In this document: piece after piece, positions 9,982-21,770 of the stretch
Layout of the letters: each line of letters starts with the position of its first letter
Position numbering within the stretch: the stretch's first letter is position 1
Assembly: GCA_022496205.1 (NCBI GenBank)
Contig: WTXD01000001.1
Coordinates: forward strand, 248,001-312,000
Source of the DNA: Gloeopeniophorella convolvens
Taxonomy: Eukaryota; Basidiomycota; Agaricomycetes; Russulales
Reading direction: 5' to 3'
Length of the DNA stretch: 64,000 nt
Translations under genes and position numbers: made by a program
Notes under the pieces: model-generated
The model's database searches: none
Seen by the model: only the letters and a program-made list of their open reading frames with translations
What the model was told of the DNA's origin: nothing

Positions 9982-12900
9982 ATGGAGCTATTCTTCAAAG
10001 ATTTATCTTATCAGGCAAATTTGGCGGATGTCCAACATGTGTTTGCCCAGGTCCTTCATAGCCCACAATATCTCCTGAGCTCTCGTCAGCCTTGGAACTT
10101 CTCCGTTCGCCTATTCCCCCCCAAGGCCTATCAACCTGGGAAGAACCACGGAGGATGCGGCATCGTCACCTTGCCACAGAAGAGCCTTGGCCAACTCCTA
10201 CTCTTGGATCCAAATCCTTTATACGTTAAAGGTAGAAAAATCAAACTCGACGAGGGCAAAAGGGAGCCTCGTCCCGACATCCTGCATAAGCTCCGGCATG
10301 AACCGTACGTCTCGCCTGGGTCCTATGAGGCCCGAGAGGCCAAGAAGGAAACATTCGAGGCCACCACGGTGGGCATCAATACTCTCCAGTTCGGATGGGA
10401 GGTGCGGGGCGGTGCAGTATACTCTGTCGAATGGGAGAAACGTTACGACTTTGACTGCCACCTTGCCTTTGGCGATGAAAGAAGGGAAATACGCATAAAG
10501 CTCTTTGACGAACAGTCGACCGTACGTTCCATTGGTATCCATTGGTCCCAAATTAGCTGGACCGCATGCGGCTCCGACAACCATCCGGTTGTCTTCCTTT
10601 CCTTATCATCACCCCCCACTTTCGATCAAGAGCGATCGAGCCAGACCTTATTGGAATCCCTTCTCCACGGCAGATCACCTGTTGAAAAACGGCAGCGTCT
10701 CCTCGCACTCTATCCCGAAGACAAGGACCATGTCCGCGTTCTACCATATACAACGCTTGCAATCCGCCTCATTTGTAATGGAGTTGGGGACGTCAAACGG
10801 TTCAAGGAATTGTGCAAGCTTGCACGCCTCCCAGCGCCTAAAGACTTCCTCTATCATGCAGAGGCTCTGGAGCTCTTTTCCGAGGCAAGGCTCAGACGAT
10901 ATCACGAATGGATAGCACGGTTGGATTGGCCCGTTGCTTTTCAGCTTGAGGCACTCCATCGAGGTCGCCTCGCCGACACGAAGGAGATGCTGTCCATTCG
11001 TGATATTGTCAGCGAAGTGGTGGCGACCCAAGGGGCTAGTTACGCTACTGGGCTTCTGCGTTCCGTGGCCAATGACGTCGGGCTAGGACTTCTCGACGGG
11101 TCGGAACCACTCAGGACTATCATCCTACGCTATACCAGGGATCCTCCCTCGGTTATAGTACCTCCCTCACTCGATCCAGCCGACGGTGTTTTCAACTGCC
11201 TTCATGTTTCTATCACTCCCACAGCTACGAAGCTTGAAGGACCACTTCCGGAGCGATCCAATCGAGTCCTGCGCACTTACGCGGCCAACCATGATTCGTT
11301 CATCCGAGTCAGCTTCATCGAGGAAACGGATCTACGATATCAACACGATCGCGAAACGGACGGGCCTGCTTTCGTTAACTCATGGGTCTTGCCCATCCTA
11401 CGCAATGGCATTCACATCGCTAATCGACACTTTCGATTTCTGGCCTATTCTCAGTCTGCTCTGAAAACCCACACTGTGTGGTTCGTCAAGGAATTCAAAG
11501 GCAGTAGTGGTCAACTCATCGCCGCTTCCACGATAATCAAGAGTTTGGGCAATTTCGGTGGCCTCACGTATGACCCGAACTTGATGTATTGTCCCGCGCG
11601 TTATGCGGCAAGAATCTCCCAGTCGTTCACTACCACGGATTCCTCGATATCGGTACCCGCTGAAGAGATTTTCGTCCGCAAAGATATCATGAGCAATTGT
11701 GGCAGGTGGTCCTTCACGGACGGTGTAGGATCTATCTCCCCAGAGCTTGCCCGCGGAATTTGGAAGGTTCTGCAGAAGAAGGGCTCGCGGTCAACGCGCC
11801 GGACGACTACTTACCCCCGAGCCTTCCAGATTCGCCTTTCTGGAGCTAAAGGGATGATCAGTGTGGACTACAGGCTAACCGGCAGAGTGGTCGTGCTGAG
11901 GCAATCCATGATCAAGTTCGATGCTCCCGGTTCCACGGACGTGGAGATAGCGCAGGCCTTCATCCATCCTATCAAATTCTATCTCAACCGCCCGCTCATC
12001 ATGATCCTGGAGGGTCTAGGTATACCATACAGCGTGTTCAAACGCCTTCAGACTGCGGCTATCCGGGATGTCAATGAAGCAGCAGATTCCTTGGTAAAGG
12101 CAGCCAACACTCTGGACCAATACGGCCTTGCCACCTCGTATCGGCTGTCATCTACATTGCTTCATTTAGCCAGGTTGGACATAACCCCTTCCTTGATGGA
12201 CGACTTTTACGATCAGATGTTGGGATATTCCATCCATCACATCTTGCGAGATTTGAAGCATCATGCTCGGATTCCCGTGAGAGACGGGTACACGCTAGCT
12301 GGTATTGCGGATGTCCACGGATACCTGCGAGAGGGCGATGTTTTTGCCTGTGTTACTGATCCAGAGACATACGCAATTCGTTATCTTGAAGGACGGATCC
12401 TCGTTTCACGATCTCCAACCATTCATCCTGGTGACGTTCAAGTTGTTCACGCAATTGGGCAACCCCCTCCAGGAACCCCATTCGACAAGGAGCCTCTCAT
12501 GAACACGGTTGTGTTTCCCGTGAAAGGTAGCTCGATTTGTCAGTTCGCTGGTGGAGTTTTCACAACCATTGCAGGTGCAAGGCCTCTCCCGTCTTACCTC
12601 GGCGGCGGAGACCTTGATGGCGACCTTTATAACGTCACGACTTTCAAAGATCTCCTTCCTGAGCTTAACTTCCCACCAGCGGAGTATATACCTGCTCCAA
12701 AGAAACTGCTCGATCGGCCGAGTACTATGGACGATGTGGCAGATTTTGTAGCGGATTATATTAGCAGTGACGTGCGCTTGCTGTCATATCTCCTGCGAGT
12801 ATCTATCTGACTATGGATGCCTGCAGATCTTAGGCATGGTGGCGATTAACTGGCTACTGATAGCCGATCTCGACAATATATACCACGCAGACTGTATCAA

Positions 12901-13696
12901 GTTATGCCAAGTCCACAGCAACGCCGTCGATTACCCGAAGAGCGGCACCCCGGTGTCGATCAGCGATGTACCGAAGCCTGAAGCTCGGATGAAGCCCGAT
13001 TGGCACGCCCCTGAAACGGTGGATTTGGATGGCGCGGACAATTTCTATCCAAGTCAGAAGGCAATAGGGCGTCTTTTCAGAGCTGTCGACCTACCTGCGG
13101 TGCAGACGCATAGTAGGGCAACACGCCAGCAAAGGCGACATCTTCACGGGGATCTGTCCGAATTGGACCTGGACGACGTCTTCGCCGCCCTCTGCCTCGA
13201 AGACGCAACTGATGACCCAATCGAAGTGGCGGTGGAAACAAGCGTAGCGCAGCATATCAGTATCGAACCTCACAGCAAATTTGTCACACTGGCCATAGCC
13301 TCACTGGACCGGTATTCGATCAATTTGCAAGGGGTATGCACGTGCAACGCGCTTCCTCGCCACAAGACTGCCACCCTCACTGAAGCAGAGGCGGTGATTG
13401 GCACCATAATAGCCAAGTGCTCTCAGAGGCGTAGGAGAAGAGAAGCTATAGCACAACTACGAGAGCACACAGGCTATCTTGTGAAAGCCGTCCGAGCCGA
13501 ACTGGCAGGCGACGAGGATACTTCGTTGTACGACTGGCTGGCATCATCTTATGCAGCATGGAAAGTGTCCCTTCACTTCAAGACACGATTCGGGTCCAGC
13601 AGCTATGGGTTGATCGCCCTCGGAGAGATTTTCGATGCCGTCAAAGCGATCGAGCAAGATACTGCGACGGGAAGTCACAGAAGCAGGGGACGTTGA
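9982..13696 (+). CDS. RNA-dependent RNA polymerase (RdRP/QDE-1 class)
   Basis: Makes double-stranded RNA from single-stranded templates for RNA silencing. Two exons, 9982-12771 and 12827-13696, give 1219 residues; the 55-base intron (donor GTGCGC, acceptor CTGCAG) interrupts ISSD|ILGMVAINW. The diagnostic catalytic loop DLDGD is at residues 877-881 in GGGDLDGDLY. Other RdRP-domain features are the FTDGVGSISPELA block, PRAFQIRLSGAKGM, and a helical region before the catalytic loop. The first 150 residues resemble the N-terminal RRM-like part of fungal RdRPs. The ATG directly follows a probable 5'UTR intron. Fungi often carry several RdRP paralogues; which this is cannot be said. Catalytic residues are intact and no internal stop was seen. 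Confidence 0.95.
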
Positions 13697-13845
13697 ATTG
13701 CGACGCGAGCAGAGGGATGCGATTACAGGGACACGCAAAGCTCTCGAAGAGAGTATTGTGCTGAATTTGGTAGACCAAGATGTTGTATGCTACGCGATAG
13801 CCCACGATGTTTTTGCGAGCGGATCGTTGCGGATGCGATGTATAG

Positions 13846-14450
13846 TTATGCCTGATTTCGCAGTACTAAACAATATTCAGCAAACACGAGGATGAGATGG
13901 GATCTCTATACTTACCCAGGATAACAGAATCACCACTGAATTGGAACGTTCAGAAGTTAGACTGTGTGATACGGGGAGCGGCGACACGATACTGACCGCA
14001 GAAACATCTTGCTGATAAACCGATCTTTGTTGACAGGTTTCTTGTTCTTGCCCTTGGGTGTTTCTGTCCACATCTAAAAAGGAGGCTGTAGGGATAATTC
14101 CACACCCAACTGATAACCGCATACCTCCTTCACGTTCTCCAAGACCTAGAGAAGATCTCAGCAACCGAGGGATACGCATAGAGACAAGAACGAACCATGT
14201 TGCTATGTCTGTCAAACGCCTTGACACGCGCGAGTAGTTTTTTATTGTTGCGAAGCGCGATGAGGACTTGTGTGTGGTTCCTCACGGCTTGCTGAAGAAC
14301 AGACAAGGGGCCTTGGCTGATCTCATGTTCCTCTAACTGGCGCAGCTGCGCCTCGTCCAGCTCGGACTTAGGAACGTGGACGTATTGACTACAGTCAGCT
14401 GGTAAGCTGATATGCGCGATGGCACGAAGAGGATGTGAAACGTACCTCAT
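13846..14450 (-). CDS. SMD2: Small nuclear ribonucleoprotein Sm D2
   Basis: Core spliceosomal protein that, with D1, E, F, G, B and D3, forms the ring on the Sm site of U1, U2, U4 and U5 snRNAs. Six exons: 14450-14446, 14388-14196, 14145-14125, 14073-13997, 13935-13916 and 13865-13846; 111 residues, near the 110-118 usual for the family. The first coding exon has only five bases (ATGAG), and the last two are 20 bases each. Sm1 is [44 protein letters not shown] and Sm2 is [21 protein letters not shown], both very well conserved. It converges on the RdRP stop 149 bases away and is divergent from Pescadillo. Confidence 0.96.
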
Positions 14451-14642
14451 TATGGTCGTGGTGGTGTCTAAGAGCACTTGTGTAGGAGGACGGCCGCACC
14501 ATGCGGCGTGTGCACGCGCGGTGGCTGAAACCGCATTCGGCGGTCCGAGTCCGCGGTCCGCGAAATTTCTGCGTCAGCTTGTGCGCGACCGCCGGCTTGC
14601 GGACACCAGTTTTCAAGCTTCAACCTATACGCTAATTTCAAC
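14451..14642. promoter_or_regulatory. Bidirectional promoter of SmD2 and Pescadillo
   Basis: Only 192 bases separate the start codons of two divergent growth-related genes (splicing and ribosome assembly), so one region must hold both promoters. I see no clear TATA box or other consensus element. Confidence 0.6.
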
Positions 14643-16723
14643 ATGGGACGTCTGCGACAGAAAGGGCAGGCAGGAGCCGCAAAGGCCTACGTGACGCGCT
14701 CGATGGCGATCAAAAAACTTCAATGCTCCCTTGCCGACTTTCGCCGCCTGTGCATTCTGAAAGGTTTGTGTGTGTTCTCTATTTTGCAAGGGAGTTCTTA
14801 TACGCCTCTAGGCATCTTTCCCCGTGAGCCACGCCATAGAAAGCGCGCCAACAGAGGGTCTTCTGCGCCGACATCTTTCTACTATGCCAAAGATATCGCG
14901 TACTTGGCGCACGAGCCGGTCCTGAGGAAGCTGAGAGAGCACAAGGCCTTCGCCAAGAGACTTGCCCGAGCATTGGGACGGGGAGAGTGGAGCAGCGCAA
15001 AAAGTTTGGAGGAGAACAAGCCAGTTTACCGTCTGGATCACATCATCAAGGAAAGGTATGGCTTCCTTGTATCCCGCTGAAGGTCTGTCTACGATCTCTG
15101 ACCCCCTCTAGGTATCCCACATTCATCGACGCCGTTCGAGACATCGACGATGCCTTGTGCATGATATTCTTATTTGCTTCGCTCCCATCCAACGACCGTG
15201 TTTCTGCCTCTCTCGTAGAAAACTGCGCGCGCCTCGCCGCAGAATGGCAATTATATGTCATGAGAACGAACTCGCTGCGAAAGGTATTCCTTTCGATCAA
15301 AGGTGTCTACTATCAAGCAGAAGTGATGGATCAGCTGGTAACATGGTTAGTGCCCTACCAATTCACTCAGAGCGTGAGTAGATATTTCGAGCCAACTCCC
15401 TGTGCGAACGATGGGTAACATGCTATGCAGATACCCTCGGACGTCGACATCCGTGTTATGCTCACTTTCCTGGAGCTCTATCAAACACTATTAGGCTTCG
15501 TCTTCTTCAAGCTATACACGGACGTCGGCTTAGTTTACCCTCCCCCTCTGGATGCACACAAGCAGGATACTGGGGCCGGGATCGATGCCTTTATCCTTGA
15601 GGAGAAAAGACGCGAGCGTCAATCCTCTGATCCGTTGTCACCACATACAGCAGAGGCTGAAGGCAAGAAAGTCTCTAGCAAGGCTGTCCGACAAGCGATC
15701 AAGGCGCTCGCAGCGTCTGGCATTTCGGAAGCTGTTCCAGAAAATGGCGTTCCTGCCGAGGAAGGTCACGATCAAAAGGAAGAGGAATTTGTCTCCAGAC
15801 CCTCGGCGTCGAACCCGGAAGGCACCACAGAACTCCCTACTCTTCATTCATTATCATCCCTGCCGCAGAACCGTACAACAAACATCTTCGCGCCATACAC
15901 TTTCTTTCTTTCACGAGAGACGTCGAGACCGATCTTCGAGTTCATCGTGCGTTGCTTTGGCGGCCGCATTGGCTGGCCTAGCACATCCGGGAGCGGGTCT
16001 ATTCTCGATGAGGCTGATGAATCGATCACTCATGTCATCATTGATCGTCCAGCAGTTCAGCGGCAAGACGAGACGGACGCCGAGCGAAGTCGTCGGCAAC
16101 GGCGAAAGTATGTGCAGCCTCAGTGGGTCGTAGACTGTATCAACAGCGGCAAGATTCTGCTGGAGGAGCCCTACTCTCAGGGGAAAATCCTTCCACCTCA
16201 TCTCAGCCCCTTCGGCGACCGCGAAGGTGCTTACGACCCCCGCGTCGGTATTGACGAAGACGCTGCCATGAATGACGCCGAAGGAGGAGATGAGAGCGCA
16301 GAGGATGGATCGGATGATGCCAAGAGTGTCAGTGAGCACGCTACCGAGGAGCCACTGGAGGCTGTGATACAAGCCGCTCGTTCGGACCCAGCGGTAGCTC
16401 GTGCTGCTGAGCTGGAGGCTGAAGCAGGAGGCATGGACTACGGTACCTTCGAGAAGAGAATCGCGAAGTCTCCGAAAAAATCGGCCCGATCTTCCGAGAC
16501 GAACGATAGCGTGGAAGACATGAACAAGATGATGCTGAGCAACAAGCAGCGCAAATTATATGAGAAAATCAAGTACAGCGAGCGTAAGCGACAGGCCGAG
16601 GTATGTTCACCATAATTGAGTGCGCCTGGTAGTATTCCTAATAGTAATCCGCAGAACGCCAAGCTAGAGGAGAGGAGGAAGAGCTTGCGGAAGACTCAGA
16701 AGCGAGAGCTTAAGTCGTCTTGA
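14643..16723 (+). CDS. NOP7: Pescadillo homologue, 60S ribosome biogenesis
   Basis: Nucleolar member of the PeBoW (Nop7-Erb1-Ytm1) complex needed for 27S pre-rRNA processing. Exons 14643-14763, 14812-15055, 15112-15373, 15431-16600 and 16655-16723 encode 621 residues (human PES1 is 588). The Pescadillo N-terminal domain is evident in [51 protein letters not shown] and GVYYQAEV...[13 protein letters not shown] domain spans about residues 356-455 (from [11 protein letters not shown] to [12 protein letters not shown]), followed by an acidic stretch and a Lys/Arg-rich C-terminus. It starts 192 bases from SmD2 on the opposite strand. Very sure. Confidence 0.97.
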
Positions 16724-16863
16724 GTGCAGAATAGTGTAGTCGTGTGGTGGACTCGTGGGAAAGTAGGCTAATATTACTGACCACCGCTTTCTTATGTAAT
16801 CTGGCCTGACACCGTCTCCCGAGTCCGTCGCCAGTCTGCGAGAGCACCGGCACCGCGCAGCGC

Positions 16864-19800
16864 ATGGTTAGGTTTGGCTGGCCAACGAAAGGTGCCAGAA
16901 ATCCGACGCATCCTACAGAGCAAGACAACCGCAGACCGCCTCCGTATCAGGAGGAAGATCATGCCCCACCATTGGTCTTCCCCGGTACCACTGCAACGAC
17001 CACTCGCGCCACCACTACCACTACCACTACTACCCAAACTGCTCATTTCCTCTCGCTGCCTCTCTGGAGGAGACGTCAGGAAAACCCAGTTTCTTCCCAA
17101 CAACGCCGGAGCATGTCAGATGTTAGGACCGGTGAACAGGGCTTGGTCCACCAGCCGGATGGTGTCCAGGCGGTATTCAGCCGAAGGGAGAAGTCGCTCC
17201 CTCCAACCCCCGCTTCGTCGAGCGAGGATATCTCTACATCCCACTCCTCTTCCGCTGGTCCGACTAGGGAAAGTCAGTCTCAGTCCCGCCAGCCAGTCAT
17301 GCACACTCTGCAGTCGGTGGCAGCTTCGCCTGCGCCGGTTCGACCGTCACCATCTCAGGCTACTGTCGCGTTAGCTCACGCTGCTCTGGCAATTGGTCTT
17401 CCTCACAGTATGCCCCAGGTGTCTGCCTCCTCTTCCCGCTCGGATGTCAACTCTCTGGTTATTATGGCTGCGCCCCAATCCGACCAACACCCATTTCCTT
17501 CACCAGGCGTACGACGGGCTAAGAGCTTCCAGCAGTTATCAGGTCCCTATGACAGGGAAGATGCCCCATCGACCAGCCTGCGGCCTCGCAGAAGATCCCG
17601 TGGCGTTTCCTTCGGGCGTAGTAACGCCTTTGACCCCAATGAGAAGGGGAAAGGTAGAGAAGTAGAGGATATCCCCTCCCATGTGACTCCTCCAAGGAAA
17701 TCGCTTGTTCGTCGGGCATCATTCTGGAGCCGCAAACGCAACAACTCCCTAAAGAATGCCGTCGCTCCCTTACCATCGCCACATCCAGATGCTTCCAGTA
17801 GTCATCTGTCACACACGCTACCATCTCTCCCTCCAGTATCTCCTTTCCACGTTGACACAAACATCTCGACTTCTTCTCATTCTTCTCAGACTGAGGAGCA
17901 AGGGCCTCCGCTTCCTCCTCCTGGATTGAGCCTGCTTGATGATCCTCGTAGCCGACCCCTCCCACCCGATCCCGATCCCATTGTCGACAGTCCAATATCG
18001 ACTCATTCACCCATTCCACGCCCTTTACGCCGAAGGAGGCCTTCAACCGCGGATTCCACTGCTGATCGTTCCCGTACACTGTCCTTCCTTTCTCCAGATT
18101 CGTCTTTATCGACACGCACTCTCCTCGAGCAACGCCAGGATGGTGTAGCGCAAGTACCAGTCACTAGACCGAGGTCTCAGACGAACCCTCCTTTTCTCCA
18201 TCGTCTCTCCGTGAACCTCTTCTCTTTTGGCTCGTCTGTGCCATCTTCATCTGTCAGTGTAGCGTCTGGGATCGTCGTCGACCAGTCACCTGTGGCTTCT
18301 CCTCGCAACTCTGTTTCCAAGATTCCTCAGGTCCCAAAGCCCCAGCCTGACGGAGAAACTCCTGCGGAATACGTAGAGCGGCTACTTAGTGCCACCAGTA
18401 AATCAGAGGTAGCCTCCTTACTGGCAGCCAGGTAAAATCCTTCGAAGACCTTATCCGGCCGCATATCTGACGCAATTCCAGTGGGGACGATTTCTATTCC
18501 CGTGCTCTGCAGGCATACGTTGATCGCTTCGAGTTCAGTGGCGCGCCATTAGATGTCGCGCTAAGGATGTTGCTCATGGACGTGGGACTCCCGAGAGAAA
18601 CGCAGCAGATTGATCGTGTGATGGAGGCGTTCGCGAACAGGTACCTGGCGGTTAACCCTAGCTTGTTTGCCTCCGATGGTGAGCTGTCAGCGTACACCGG
18701 TGATACAGCTAACTCAAACCATATAAGACCATCCCTATATTATCGCTTTCAGCTTGATTATGCTTCACACAGACGCTTTCAACAAGTCTAACAAGCGAAA
18801 AATGACCAAGGCGGATTACATCAAGAACACAACGCTCCCTGGTGTCTTTCCGGAGATCTTGGATGTAAGACGGACACTTTCTCTTCTGTGCCCTCTTTTG
18901 ACCTTGCATGGTCGCCTCAGTATTATTACGATAACATTGTCTTTGCCCCTTTCATCTTCGTTGAGGATCCTCTAGAAGCGAACCCATCACGCAACCCCAT
19001 TTCTGAAAGCAGCTCCTCTCGGCTGCTCTCCAGCATCACCGCACAGAGCTCATTACCGGGAAACGGTAGTTCTGTGACGCTCCTCGGCAAAAGTAACAAA
19101 ATTGATCCATACTACTTGATTGCTAAGGCAAGCAGTCTCCGGCATAGCTAGCCAAACCCGCTAACACGCTGCCACGCCATCGCACAGAACCTTCTAGGAC
19201 CTTTACGCGTAGATGTCGAAGCATACGTTCCTCGTGAGAATCCGTACTCTTACGAAGGCACGTCGGGCCCTTGGGATGAAGCTTACATGCATGAGATGTT
19301 TCTCGACGCTGGCATCATCGAAGTCGGTGGTCCGGACAGGCGCATGTCCACCTCGGTATTTGCGCTCAGTGTTGGTGGCATTCCCACTCCCTACGCCAAC
19401 CTTCACCCCCCACCGGACTCCGTGTACCATCCTCGTCAAGTTTCGGCGCTGAGGGTGGTCAAAGTTGGCCTTCTCAACTGCAAGGACATCACATTGGATT
19501 TCGGCAAACGTGCCAAGGCGGGCAAATGGCGAATATGGAGCGTCATCCTCACAGGCTCCCAACTGCTTCTATTCCGAGACCACGCGTGGGCTATCAATTT
19601 GCAGAAGCAAATGGCATCTCCAGACAGACACAGACTATCTCCACCAGCCCCAGTTCTAAAACCGGACGAGGTTCTTCCATTAAAGGACTCCGTGGCGTTG
19701 TATGACAGGTCAGACGACAAGGTTCGAATGTTTGAATGCACCTTACTCTTCGCTCATTTCTCTAACATACCCTCCCAGCATCACAATTCGTTTCTTCTGA

Positions 19801-21161
19801 CCCTGAGCAGCGGGCGACACATCCTTCTGCAAGCCCCAAGCGAAAAAGAAATGAACAGTTGGCTTTCATTCATCAACTATGCGAGTGCATACAGGAGCGC
19901 AGGCATCCCTCTTCGCGCTCCTGGCCTGTCGGGCAAGGATGTCGAATTGATGGGAGTTGCCGCCGCCGCCTCCCATTTGAGGGAGCTGCAGTTCATTCAG
20001 GCGGAACAGCCAACCTCCGCGGGCCGAAACTCGGACGACTTCATCGATAGGCTTTCCGCAGCTCCTGCTGCTCCCTCTGCTGTGCTCAAGCCTAGAAGGC
20101 TGAAGACTGTCAGCGGCCGCGACGACATGGATCTCGATGCCCCCACAGCCCCGACTATCGCTGGTGCTCATCAATTCAAAGCCGCCTTTGATCAAGTCAA
20201 GGCAGACCTGGCTGCTGGGCGATCCGCCGATGACTTCATGACAAGACCCGATGAGCGACCTCGCGCCCACAGTTTAGAGTCGGCTACACGGCCACGATTC
20301 CGGTCGGTTCAAGACGAACTAGAGAGCGAGCAAGGCTCCGCGCGTACGATGGACATCAGGTCGAAGCTTGTGGAGTTGGAGGCAAGAACGTCACGTTTGC
20401 AGCTCGACGAAGAGTCCCATCTGCGCATGCTACGCAACATCGCGGTCCTCACGCCATTTCAACGTGCAACGCGCGAGAGACTTGGCTTGGTCGTTTTGCA
20501 CGCATCGAAGACACTACTCAAGATCCGGCTGGACCTCGCGATGCTCCTGTGTCGTAAAGAGATTTTGTCCAATGACCTGATTGCTCAAGAGCGCGAATGG
20601 ACTCGAACCAAGAGGATAGCGCTCAAAGCAGCGACTGACACGCTACAAAGTCGACGGGAACCAAGCATCTCTCGAAGGCCTCCACCATTACGCGTGGACC
20701 AATCTGCACAGGCAGCCGGCCCTTCCGACGAATTCCAGCATCTCCCCAGCCCTTCATTGCGTCCCGAGTCATCGGTTGCCGAATCATTCCACTCAGCTCT
20801 CGACTTCGACTGGCCGCTGACCGCCCTGGATGGTTCTCACGAAGGAGTGGCCAGCAGCGACTCTCCCGGAGCCATTGGTCCAAGCGAGATGTCGACTGAC
20901 TCCCTGAGTCCTTTGCCATCCAGCCAATCGAATGACGGAAGCTGGACGCCTGAGCTTGTCTCTCACGAGAGGTTTATCACGGCACCAGAAGGGCCCGACG
21001 AAGAGGCAGAGGAGTGGAACAAGACGCGTGCGGCCAAGCGCGTATCGCTCGTCAGGACACCTTCTACCTTGAATGTAGCCTTCGGGCGTCACGGCAGCTC
21101 GTCTGCCACTGGCTCTCATTGGACCGTGCTATCTCCGCGGCTGGCGCCATCTGTGTCATGA
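16864..21161 (+). CDS. Sec7-domain Arf GEF with PH domain (Syt1/EFA6-like)
   Basis: Guanine-nucleotide exchange factor for Arf GTPases in membrane traffic. Exons 16864-18431, 18482-18678, 18728-18864, 18921-19127, 19188-19721 and 19779-21161 give 1341 residues. A long Ser/Pro-rich N-terminus is followed by the Sec7 domain (about residues 505-690) with the catalytic Glu in GLPRETQQIDRVMEAFANRY, then IIAFSLIMLHTDAFN. A PH domain runs from about 782 to 921 (RVVKVGLLNCKD to SWLSFINYASAYR), then a coiled-coil-like segment and a Ser-rich tail. The fourth intron begins with GC, not GT. The fifth (19722-19778, 57 bases) is in frame with no stop; removing it rejoins the PH strands. A start at the later ATG of MSDVRTGEQG is possible. 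Confidence 0.9.
19128..19187 (+). other. GC-AG intron in the Sec7-PH gene
   Basis: The exon sequence ...GATTGCTAAG is followed by GCAAGC and the intron ends in GCACAG after 60 bases. Joining at these sites restores LIAK|NLLGPLRVDVEAY in one frame. Reading on instead meets TAG at about 19149-19151. The only nearby GT would break the frame. Confidence 0.85.
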
Positions 21162-21770
21162 GGACTCTCGTTAAACCCGCATTGTTATGTGCAAGGACAT
21201 CATTCACGGTTACAGTCAGTCTTTACTCCCATGGTTTAGTCCCCCGGTCGTACGCTCCTTACTTACGCTAGACGCATTGATTTTACCTGCTTCTGTACTC
21301 ATTGTAATCGCGCAGTATACCAGTATTAATTATGGATATTAAATATGAAGCTGAAGGGGGCCGGTCGTGTGAGCGAGTTGCTATACTCGAGGGGTATGCG
21401 CTTTCCCGTTCAGGTCAGTTTCCACGGCAACAAATGTGCAGATCCGATCTGTCTGTGCTTCTCTGAGTGTGCTTCCGTGCTGGCGCCCAGGAGAAGTTGA
21501 ACGAAGAGACAACTTACTCGCTTTCGACAAACACTCGATCTTCGTCAGTTGCAGCGGTTCAGAGCGCATTTCCTCCATTTACGCAATGCAAAAACCGGCA
21601 ATGGTCTGCTTGTGTCACTTACGTAGGTGCGTGCGCTCAATAGTCACGTCTGTTCGGGGTACCCGCCGGGCGGTTTCCGCCCTTACCAGCACGTTGCACC
21701 CTCGTTGACAGGTACAGCCTTCCAACCAGCCACCAACTCTTGCCTAGTGGACCTACCCTCTCGGCCAGCG
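21162..21770. other. Intergenic region, no gene seen
   Basis: Six hundred bases between two genes transcribed in the same direction. It holds the 3'UTR of the Sec7-PH gene and the promoter of the next. The downstream frame stays open from about 21627 but its first ATG within a plausible protein is 21771. Confidence 0.5.

Noticed and set aside
12808..12810. Stop codon splitting the RdRP into two genes
   Set aside because: A 55-base GT-AG intron covers it and joining restores ISSDILGMVAINW, so it is one gene.
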